A model generated the notes under the pieces. That model did no database searches and had not been told where the DNA came from. It saw only the letters and a list, made by a program, of their open reading frames with translations. From DATMNR01 sp963702765 (GTDB taxonomy: Bacteria > Chloroflexota > Ktedonobacteria > Ktedonobacterales > Ktedonobacteraceae), in the NCBI GenBank assembly GCA_963702765.1, contig CAVPEB010000016.1, positions 1 through 64,000 on the forward strand: a DNA stretch of 64,000 nt. The letters run 5' to 3'. The translations under genes and the position numbers were made by a program. Below, one piece after another: positions 35,263 through 43,258 of the stretch (positions are counted from its first letter, which is position 1; the number at the start of each line of letters is the position of its first letter).

Positions 35263-37939
35263 ATGGCCGAGAGCGTAAGCCAGGAATTCGGAGACTCTCG
35301 CTTCTCCCAACCCTTGGGACAGGACGGCCTGGCTGAGACCTCTACTGGCGCTCTTCCTGTACAGCACACGTTGCTGGTCGGGCGCGAACAGGAGGTTGCT
35401 GCTGTATGCGCCCTCTTGCGAAGACCAGAGATACGCTTGTTGACTCTCACCGGCACTGGCGGTGTTGGGAAAACTCGCCTGGGTTTGCAGGCAGCAACCG
35501 AGTTGATCGCAGACTTTCCCGACGGAGTTTGCTTCGCCCCTCTGGCTCCTCTCAGCGACTCCGATTTGGTCGTTCCAACTATAGCTCAGGCCGTCGGCCT
35601 TTGGGAAGCTGAAGATCGACTTCTTCCGAGCCTCTTGAAAGCCTATTTGCGCAACAAGCGCCTGCTTTTGATCCTGGATAACTTCGAGCAGGTGATTGAC
35701 GCGGCCTTACAGGTGATGGACCTGCTGGACGCTTGTCCGAATCTCAAGGTGCTGGTGACGAGCCGAGTCGTGCTCCATGTACGAGCCGAGCATGAGTTTG
35801 CCGTACCCCCACTGTCACTGCCAGATCCCAGGCGCCTCCCAGATTTCAGCACACTCTCGCAATACGAGGCGGTGGCGCTCTTCATCCAGCGGGCCCAAGC
35901 GGTCCAACCTGATTTTCAGGTGACCAGTACTAATGCCCCGGCAGTGGCAGAAATCTGTGCCCGCCTGGATGGGTTACCTTTGGCAATCGAATTAGCGGCA
36001 GCCCGCATCAAGCTGTTGTCACCAGAGGCGCTACTCGCGCGGCTGGGTCGGCGTTTGCCGGTATTGACGAGCATGGCGCGAGATGTACCGGCGCGTCAGC
36101 AGACGCTGCGGAATACGATTGCGTGGAGCTACCACCTGTTAGATGCACAGGAACAACGCCTCTTCCGGCGTCTCTCCGTTTTTACTGGGGACTGTCCGCT
36201 GGTGGCAGTCGAGGCGCTTTACACTGCACTAGGTGATGGCGAGGCATCCGTCCTGGATAGCGTGGCATCGCTCCTCGACAAGAGCCTGCTGCAACGGCTT
36301 GAACGGCAAGGGGGAGAACTACGGCTGTGGCTCCTGGAGACGGTCCGCGAGTATGGGCTGGATGCGCTTGCTGCAAGTGGGGAGATGGAGGCGACGCAGC
36401 ATGCGCATGCGACCTATTATCTGCGACTGGCAGAAGAGGCCGAACGAGAGCTTGAAGGCCCACAGCAAGTTGTATGGTTGGAGCGGCTAGAGCACGACTT
36501 CGATAATCTACGTGCAGCCACGCGCTGGTCTTTGGAGCAAGCGAAAGCGGAGGAGGCTGCGAGCAGTTCCGGGAATGGAGGAGAGTTGGCCCTGCGCTTC
36601 GGTGGGGCTTTGCAGCAGTTCTGGGTCATACGCGGTCATGTGACTGAAGGGCGAACCTTTCTGGAGGAGGCGCTGGCGAGCAGCAAGGCAATCAAAACAC
36701 CTGGACGCGCAAAAGCGCTCAAGGCAGTGGCAAGGCTGGCTCTCGTGCAGGGTGACTATCAGCGGGGAGAGGTGCAATGCGAGGAGAGCCTGGCTCTTTT
36801 CCGTGAACTCGGAGACACCACAGGCGAGGCGTTCTCCCTCTATCTACTAGGGATTGTTGCCTGGAGGAAGGGCAATAGTGCCATTGCGCGCGAGCTATCT
36901 GAGGAGGCGCTCTTACTCTCCAAATCGGTGAATGACAGGGAACTTGTCGCCTCGTCGCTCTTCCAACTGGCATACATGGCCAGCTATCAAGGTAAATACG
37001 CAAGCGCGGGTGATCTGTTCGCAGAGAACCTTGCCCTGAACAGAGAGCTGGGGAACAAGAGGGGAATCGTCCAGTCGCTCTTCTCCCTGGCACAGGTGCT
37101 TTTGGTTTCGCAGAGCAACCAGGAGACCGTACCTGATCTACTTGAGGAAGGCCTGGCACTCTCAAGGGAGTTGGACTTCAAGGAAGGGATTGCCACATGG
37201 TTTAGCCTTTCTGGACAAGTCACTCTCAGTTCGGGAGATGCTCTTGCAGCACGATCACTGATCGAGGAAAGCCTGACTCTCTATAAAGAAATCGGACATC
37301 GGCATGGTACTGCCGCATCACTCGCTCTTTTAGCAAAGGTGGCTGCTCACCAGGGTGAGTTCAGAGCAGCAGGTGCTCTCTACAGGAGGAGCCTGGCGAT
37401 TACAAGGGAGATAGGTGATCAGCTGAACGCAGCTTCTTGCCTGGAGGGATTGGCAGGAGTGGCTGTTGCACAGGGAAATCTCGTCTGGGCGGCACGCCTC
37501 TTAGGCGCGGCCGAAGTCCTGCGCGATACTATTGGTACTGCCATCCCACCGGTCGAACGTCGCAATGTATGAGCAATCAGTTGCTACCATACGCGCTCAG
37601 CTCGGTGATAATGTAGCAGCTGGATCGAAGGGCGTAGCATGACGCCGGAGCGGGCTGTAGCAGCACAAGGTTTGGCGACGCTGCTCTACATCTACTTTGA
37701 AGGGGCAACCATCGATGATCGATGCGAAGCCTTCACCCCGTTATCCGGCTGGATTGACTACCCGTGAAGTGGAGGTCTTGCGCCTGGTAGCACATGGACT
37801 GACAGACGTCCAGGTGGCTGAGCAACTGGTGATCAGCCCCCGCACAGTCAATACGCATTTGACTTCCATCTACAATAAGCTGGGCGTCGATTCTCGAACT
37901 GCGGCCACGCGCTTCGCTGTGGAACACCGGCTCGTTTAA
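35263..37939 (+). pseudogene. NB-ARC / TPR regulator with C-terminal LuxR domain (frameshifts near its 3' end)
   Basis: About 890 aa when joined. There is no cyclase domain: the protein starts with a 30-aa linker, then NB-ARC (LVGREQEV, TGTGGVGKTRL, LLILDNFEQVID, GLPLAIELAAARIKL), WSYHLLDAQEQRLFRRL and a long TPR-like region (ALFRELGDTTGEA and repeats). After 37560 the frame changes at least three times (ERRN|YEQSV, about 37573; GDNV|AAAWIEGRSM, about 37612; and before 37697), ending in a LuxR/GerE helix-turn-helix (LTTREVEVLRLVAHGLTDVQVAEQL, then SPRTVNTHLTSIYNKLGVDSR). The core is very similar to the two upstream STAND genes, so they are duplicates with different termini. The ATG is preceded by AGGAGA. 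It is probably a transcription factor if the indels are artefacts. Confidence 0.78.
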
Positions 37940-38242
37940 CCTGGCGTTCTAGCAATTTCAATACAAACTCCCTCCGCGTTTGATCGTTCCACTTCGACTA
38001 CTTCACCGCACCGATCGCTCTCCCTGTATCATATGCTTATCTCCTACTCTCCTCTACGTTGTTTCACAACTTTCCTACGTACTCGATTGCTTTCAGAAAT
38101 ACGTAATGGCCCACGTTATTTTACGGATATACGATAGCTTCCCGCAGGGTAAACTTCCTACAATGAATGGTTCAAATGTGAACCACACGCTCGAGATCGG
38201 TACCTACTGATCTGACCGCTTTCAAGTGAAAGGTAGAAAAGA

Positions 38243-38331
38243 GGGGATGCAAGGGGCAGCAGCCCCTTGACTGGTGTCTGGGGCAGTGCCCCAGGTTTCC
38301 CTTCCCCCGCCGCCGTAGGCGGCGAGTTGTC
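38243..38331. repeat. GC-rich intergenic repeat with nested hairpins
   Basis: Contains AAGGGGCAGCAGCCCCTTG, then GGGGCAGTGCCCC, then GCCGCCGTAGGCGGC, three adjacent perfect or near-perfect hairpins. Related GC-rich elements occur at 45737-45876 and 63336-63450. The remaining part of the 37940-38411 gap shows no gene. Confidence 0.6.
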
Positions 38332-38411
38332 ACATCAAGGTGGTCAGACCATTAGGGAGAAGGCACATCACAGAGAACATAGTTAATCTCGGTGAGAGGA
38401 GAAGAAGTATC

Positions 38412-38627
38412 ATGCAGAACTATTACCTCCAGGAGAAGTTGGCTGAGGGACATTGCCAGGAACTCCTTCGTGAAGCAGCACAGCGGCGCATGGTTGCGCA
38501 TGCAACTGAGCAGCCTTACAGTTTGACACAACGTAGTCTTGGAAAGTTGAGCCAGTACTTCCTGATGTTCGGCACGCGTTTGAAAGAGCTTAAACCCAGC
38601 AGAGAGCATGCAATGCAACAGTTGTAG
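38412..38627 (+). CDS. Small hypothetical protein
   Basis: A 71-aa basic, helical protein without a signal peptide. The start ATG lies 6 bp after GGAGAAGAAG. It precedes the sigma-like gene by 63 bp on the same strand. I do not recognise a family. Some related bacteria encode many such short helical proteins near regulators, but no function can be inferred. Confidence 0.45.
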   Translation: MQNYYLQEKLAEGHCQELLREAAQRRMVAHATEQPYSLTQRSLGKLSQYFLMFGTRLKELKPSREHAMQQL

Positions 38628-38690
38628 TATAGCCAGCGGTCGCAAAACCTGTGCATCAAGGAGATCAGCAGTTGAGAGGGGATCAACACT

Positions 38691-39535
38691 ATGCTACACG
38701 CTATATTCCCGTCAGGTAGCGATGGAATAAACACCTCGGGTGACTTCCGCTCTAACGAGTTTGATGACGTTCAGACAAACAATCTTGCTGCGGATATAGC
38801 TATATCAGGCTCAACTGAAGTAGAACTTTCAATTGTGTTTGCGTTTGACGTGCATACTATGCCAAAGTCACAGAGTTTTCCTCTAAGCATTATGAGCACA
38901 GATGAGCTTCTTAACCATTGTGTGAATGAGATTAGTCTCTCCATCAAGGAGAGCTTCAGGATGATACGTGTTGCGTTGAACTGTTTCGCCGTGCTACCTT
39001 GCAGAAAGATCAGAATGCCTGGAGAGCCGTACAGCAGTGCCTTAGCGAAACGGTACGTGGCTGGCTGGATGGCCATCCTCATAAACAGACGGCGTGTAGC
39101 ATGAACAGGGAAGAACACTACGTGACACAGGCATTTGAGCGATTCTTCCAGGCGACTGTTCATCAGCAAATAACTTTCAGCACCCTGGCTGATGCGCTGC
39201 TCTCCTTGCGTACGTACCTCAATAGCGCCTTACTCGATGCTTTGCGAGCCTCCTCACGATCAGGCGAGATCATGTTACCGAGGCGCAGTGAGACAGAACA
39301 GTCAGGAGTCAGAGGCTCAAAGCAGAGCGAGGTCTGGGAAATGCTCAGAAACATGCTTCCCGACATGCGTGAACAGCGATTAGTCTATCTGCTCTTTCAC
39401 TGCGGCCTCAAACCAAAGGACATTGTTCGTACCTATCCACAAGAGTTTCCAGACGTGGAGGAAATCTCTTGTCTCCGCCTCAGGCTCATCCAGCGCTTGC
39501 TCGACAGGGAAGATCAACTCGATGTCTACATTTGA
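38691..39535 (+). CDS. Sigma-70-like RNA polymerase factor (frameshift near 38940)
   Basis: About 281 aa when joined. After an unconserved N-terminus, the region CVELFRRATLQKDQNAWRAVQQCLSETVRGWL resembles sigma region 2, and the C-terminal EQRLVYLLFHCGLKPKDIVRTYPQEFPDVEEISCLRLRLIQRLL resembles region 4 as seen in the numerous diverged sigma factors of Ktedonobacteria. The two halves are in different frames; adding one T in TAGTCTCTCC at about 38945 joins EISSLHQGELQDDTCCVELF. The fold is inferred, not proven. It lies next to the STAND cluster, and no anti-sigma factor is adjacent. Confidence 0.55.
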
Positions 39536-39654
39536 ACGCTCTCTCTTTTGCAATCAGATGATTAGTATTGCCTCTGAACAGGCTACTATGATTGTTTTCT
39601 ATGACAAGGTTCACATGAACATGACAGTTTTTCATCAACAGACAGATCCAGATT

Positions 39655-39726
39655 TGTCATCCTGAGCGGCAGCGAAGGATCTCATTGCCCCTCGTACGAG
39701 ACCCTTCGCTTCACTCAGGGTGACAC
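39655..39726. repeat. Dispersed palindromic repeat, family B (copy 3)
   Basis: TGTCATCCTGAGCGGCAGCGAAGGATCTC followed by a diverged reverse-complement arm ending CTCAGGGTGACA. It lies between the convergent sigma-like and secreted-protein genes. Confidence 0.72.
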
Positions 39727-39796
39727 AGTATGACCCTTCAAACTTGTCAAGAATTATTCTTTCTAATTGAACCTTGCTTATCAGAAACAACGAATG

Positions 39797-40937
39797 TTAG
39801 CACGTCTTAGATAAGCCTGTAATTGTCCCGCGATATGAGTAAAGTCCATTAATAGCGGTTGAAGGTGACTGGCGCGCAAACCAGTTGTAAAACGCTATAT
39901 CCTGCAGATGATCGCTTGGAAAAGTAGTTAGTGTAAAGACAACTCCAACCAGGGGATCACCTACCTCTAAGGCATTGTTGCAACCATACTGAGGAGCAAT
40001 CGGAGAAATCCAGTTAGGAACCGTATTGGTGGTAAACGGATCATTGAATCCATTCAAGCATTTCATGACTAAGTGCGCTCACATCTTCACCAAAGCCTCC
40101 CTGAACAGTCGAATCTGCCTCGGTAGACCAGATGTAGGTCTGCAGTCCGGCCGTATCTCTGATTGCATTGTGATATCCGCCAATGCAGCAGTTATTGAGA
40201 TTTGCAGCGCCCTGGGAAAGGTAGACATTATGGGAAAGGAAAATCGGTAGCATATTGGGAGTAAAACCCAGTGATGTCAGCAATGTTTGAAGTTGGGGAT
40301 CAAACCAGTTTATGTTTATAATCCCAATGGTTTTGCCGCTTGACGGGTCTACAACCGTTGTACCATCAGCCGATGGGATGCTTATGGTCAACGTCTTCGC
40401 GATCGTAGGACTGCTAACCAGTACATGATAATTGGGGCTTTTGGTTGAGACACTCTTCCAGTACTCCGCGCGCTGAATCGCATCTCCATACTGAGTTGTA
40501 CCGCTGCTGAATTGCGCATTTTGAAATAGAGGGGAACTTGTTGTGCTCGATACCTGTGGAGTGCCATCGAAGCTCTTCCCGTTAGAAAACTTCAGGAGCA
40601 GAGGTACAATGGATACGGGGACAGTTGTGGTAGCAGAACCAAGAGAAGGATTTGTGCCTACCATGCTGTACTTCCATTTCGTTCCCTCGGCGGTGAAGCT
40701 TGAGGTCCAGTGTTGTAAGTGCGTTGTTGCCAAAGCTGTATCAGTAAAGTTGGCATGAAAATGAACATAACGTGGTTTACTCTTGATTGTTGCTTTTGAC
40801 GCAGTGTGCGCGGATGCATTTACTGATGCTGCACGCGCGGGCGCATTCACCGTAGCAAATATACCGAAAGTTACTGCTCCCACAATCACGATACTCATAA
40901 CTGCGAATAGTCGTGCCAGGAACTTTGAATGAATCAT
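39797..40937 (-). CDS. Secreted protein of unknown function (frameshift near 40055)
   Basis: About 380 aa when joined. A signal peptide is clear (LFAVMSIVIVGAVTFGIFATVNAPARA, cleavage near residue 37). The mature part is Ser/Thr-rich beta-type sequence with no domain I recognise. Its C-terminal third has HEMLEWINDPF, a conserved-looking H-E-x2-E-W-x-N-D-P block followed by paired cysteines (NNCCIGGY upstream, APQYGCNNALEVGDP downstream), which could bind a metal; this is speculative. The break lies at about 40053, where one extra base separates EWI from NDPF. The ATG at 40937 follows AAAGGA. Probably extracellular or wall-associated. Confidence 0.65.
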
Positions 40938-41314
40938 GAGAGTTGATCCTTTCATGAACTGTTAAATATGAACTTGCCGTCTATAGCGTAGAGTATTTGG
41001 CATAAACTGCGTCAATTATGCAGGAGAGATTGTCGGCCTGGAAGGGTAGAAAGGTTAAGATGTGGTTGAGATATGGTTGGAATGATTATTATATTCTTTC
41101 AAAATATCCCGGCTCAGTTTCATGCTACGCCGGAGTTAGTCCAGCAAATGATAAAGGAGCTATGACAATTGCTCTAATGGGTCCACAATTGAGCTTGAGA
41201 TGAACCAACATTTTATAGATTTAAAAGGGTGTTTCTTGTGTAAGAAGAAAGAAATGTTACAATGTGATAAAAGAAACGGAATTTCAAGGTAAAATCAGCT
41301 GCAGGAGGTGTTCT
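40938..41314. other. Intergenic region without a supported gene
   Basis: About 380 bp between divergent genes. A 61-codon frame at 41018-41203 has no ribosome site or conserved feature, and I reject it. No clear promoter box. Confidence 0.4.
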
Positions 41315-41770
41315 ATGATTCGTGTGCGTCCTTACGATCCTGCCGACCGAGAGTTCGTTCTTAGTCTGGTTCCCCGTCTGGCTATTGGCATACCACCCTG
41401 GCGAGATCCCCAGAAGATGATCGTGACAGCCCAGGGCTGGATTACAGAAAGCATCGAACAACATGGAACAAAAAGCAGGGTCTTTGTAGCAGAGGATGAG
41501 CAAGGAGAACGACTTGGTTTCGCAACTGTCTCGCACAACACCCACTTTACTGGCGAGGGACAGGCATACATTGGCGAATTGGTGACCAACGAAAAGGTGG
41601 AGGGGCGCGGTGTTGGTAAAGCTCTGACACAAGCTTGTGAGCAATGGGCGCGCGATCAAGGCTATCGGTTGGTCTCCCTGACAACTGGCGCTGCCAATGA
41701 GCAGGCACTCGGTTTCTACCGGCATATTGGCTATCTAGACGAGGATGTCACTTTGGTCAAGCTACTGTAA
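41315..41770 (+). CDS. GNAT family N-acetyltransferase
   Basis: A 151-aa acetyltransferase. It starts at ATG 41315 behind AGGAGGT. GNAT motifs are present: strand VFVAEDEQGERLGFATV, acetyl-CoA pyrophosphate loop NEKVEGRGVGKALTQACEQWA (Q/R-x-x-G-x-G/A type) and the C-terminal TGAANEQALGFYRHIGYLDEDVTLVK. The substrate is unknown; the compact single-domain form is typical of small-molecule or antibiotic acetyltransferases. Single gene, convergent with UPF0303. Confidence 0.88.
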   Translation: MIRVRPYDPADREFVLSLVPRLAIGIPPWRDPQKMIVTAQGWITESIEQHGTKSRVFVAEDEQGERLGFATVSHNTHFTGEGQAYIGELVTNEKVEGRGVGKALTQACEQWARDQGYRLVSLTTGAANEQALGFYRHIGYLDEDVTLVKLL

Positions 41771-41801
41771 AAGCCAGGCACTCAATGGATAATAAAACAC
41801 G

Positions 41802-41843
41802 GCACTTGCCATCCGCTCCTTTGGAATGTTAGGAGGCAAGTGC
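41802..41843. terminator. Hairpin between convergent genes
   Basis: Perfect 9-bp stem GCACTTGCC / GGCAAGTGC, loop of 24 nt, between the ends of the GNAT and UPF0303 genes. It lacks a T-run, so it is only a possible terminator. Confidence 0.35.
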
Positions 41844-41896
41844 TATTCTAGAGAATGTGTTAGACAATCAAAGAGAGAAATGAAAGAATATAATCC

Positions 41897-42379
41897 TCAA
41901 TGTGTCACTTTTGTAAGGAACGTTTTAAGAGTCTTTACCACCAGTTCATGATCCTCTTCCTGTGGTAGACCTGAGACTGTGATCGTGCCAACTACCCCAA
42001 CACCTCTTATGATGAGTGGAAATGCGCCACCATGAGCTGCAAACTCGCTTGATGAAATCAAATACTTCTCTTCAATCGTTTGCCCCTTACTCTTTAAGGA
42101 AATACCCATATAAAATGAGCTATGCCCAAAGCGATTGACCACATTGTTTTTGCGCTGGACCCATACATCATTGTCGCGAGACGTTCCCTGCATAGCAAAA
42201 TGGAAGAGCTGTTGGCCATTGCGCGCAATATCTATTGTTACCCCTTTGCCTTTGCTCCTAGCAGCTTCCAATAGGGCTGATCCAACTGCAAACGCCATGC
42301 CATTTTCAAAGCTAGTGAACTGAATCTCCTCCTCTTGTTGCAACAACTCTTTGAGTAGTTCTGTATATTCGCTTGTCAT
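41897..42379 (-). CDS. UPF0303 / heme-degrading-domain family protein
   Basis: A 160-aa protein of the UPF0303 (YBR137W-like) group within the HbpS-like fold (Pfam Haem_degrading). Conserved blocks are FENGMAFAVGSALLEAARSKGKGVTIDIARNGQQLF, WVQRKNNVVNRFGHSSFYMG and the glycine-rich end FAAHGGAFPLIIRGVGVVGTITVSGLPQEEDHELV. Members have been linked to heme or cobalamin-related binding, but the cellular role is not known. Start ATG follows AAGGGAA. It is followed by the rhodanese gene on the same strand, separated by a hairpin at 42451-42483. Confidence 0.83.
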   Translation of the reverse strand: MTSEYTELLKELLQQEEEIQFTSFENGMAFAVGSALLEAARSKGKGVTIDIARNGQQLFHFAMQGTSRDNDVWVQRKNNVVNRFGHSSFYMGISLKSKGQTIEEKYLISSSEFAAHGGAFPLIIRGVGVVGTITVSGLPQEEDHELVVKTLKTFLTKVTH

Positions 42380-42450
42380 GTGTAGGTTCCCTTCTTATAC
42401 TTCACCAATCGTTGTCTCATTCTACACACAAAAATTCAAACTGACAAAGT

Positions 42451-42483
42451 GAGTCGGAGGTAGAAGCATTCCACCTTCGACTC
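42451..42483 (-). terminator. Hairpin after the rhodanese gene
   Basis: 11-bp stem (GAGTCGGAGGT / ACCTTCGACTC, one mismatch) with an 11-nt loop. On the minus strand it follows the end of the rhodanese gene, with an AATTTTTTG run about 20 bp further on. Likely a terminator separating it from the UPF0303 gene. Confidence 0.5.
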
Positions 42484-42532
42484 ATGTTTGTGTTTAGCAG
42501 CAGTTATGCTGGCAGAGCGGTCATTTTATCTC

Positions 42533-42946
42533 TCAGGAACTCACCTCGACTTGAAACCCTTGCTTGCTCCATTCATTGAAGCCACCAGCCATACTCACCA
42601 CATTGGTATAACCCATCGACTGAAGTGTCTGAGCCGCCAGGAGCGAACGCCCACCAGAGGCACATGCTATTATGATGTGCTCATGCCGCTTCGTCGTGAG
42701 TTCTGGTTTGGCATAGGGTGTTGTCGAGTCCGCATGCCATTCGAGCATACCTCGGGGAGCCAGAACCGCACCTGGAATATGGCCTTTCTCCCATTCAGCC
42801 GGTTCTCTGACATCAAGCAGCAAGCTTGCTTGCCTTTGCTCGAGTTCTTCCCTGGCCTGTGATACAGGAATTTCCGGGATGGTTTGACGTGCTTCACTAA
42901 CGATCTGGCTTGCGCTCAGTTCTTGTTGACTATTCTGAGTTTGCAT
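42533..42946 (-). CDS. Rhodanese-like domain protein
   Basis: A 137-aa single-domain rhodanese. It has the CH2 motifs LLDVREPAEWEKGHIPGAV (about 48-66) and the active-site loop IACASGGRSLLAA with Cys about residue 98, then GYTNVVSMAGGFNEW. It is a potential sulfurtransferase or thiol-sulfur carrier, cytoplasmic. The chosen ATG at 42946 follows AAAGGAAAA; an upstream in-frame ATG lacks a ribosome site. The first 30 residues are a helical, Gln-rich extension. Confidence 0.88.
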   Translation of the reverse strand: MQTQNSQQELSASQIVSEARQTIPEIPVSQAREELEQRQASLLLDVREPAEWEKGHIPGAVLAPRGMLEWHADSTTPYAKPELTTKRHEHIIIACASGGRSLLAAQTLQSMGYTNVVSMAGGFNEWSKQGFQVEVSS

Positions 42947-43258
42947 CAATGTTTTCCTTTCTTCTCGGCCTGACACTCAGCCGAATTCTTTAAGTATGTT
43001 CACAATAAAATAAGACAGAGGTACTTCGCTGCTTATTTCACCTTTTCAGCAATGAATGTGTACTTGATCAAGTTTATCATTGCCACCGCCTTTTTAAGCA
43101 TAATTGGAAAAAGGGGCAGAGTCACCATTCGAAAGAATGGTAAAAAGGATGGAAAACTATGTCGAAGCAAAGATAAGTTTTCTGGACAGGCCAGAAGGGA
43201 TGGAGTAGAATATTTTTGTGCTTAACAATACATTTACATCTCTCCTCATTCTTCGGAA
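42947..43258. other. Divergent intergenic region with a 12-bp perfect palindrome
   Basis: About 310 bp between the rhodanese and LuxR-STAND genes. ACTTGATCAAGT at 43062-43073 is a perfect palindrome that could be an operator for either. No other structure seen. Confidence 0.4.

Noticed and set aside
27277..37939. Anti-phage island
   Set aside because: STAND proteins could act in defence, but the presence of LuxR DNA-binding and cyclase modules and the lack of nuclease or other effector domains favour signalling; no other defence genes are adjacent.
37980..38210. 76-codon reading frame after the LuxR-STAND gene
   Set aside because: Composition is random-like, no Shine-Dalgarno, overlaps only non-coding DNA between regulator and repeat.
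41018..41203. Small 61-codon gene before the GNAT gene
   Set aside because: No ribosome-binding site, no conserved character and no hydrophobic or domain pattern.
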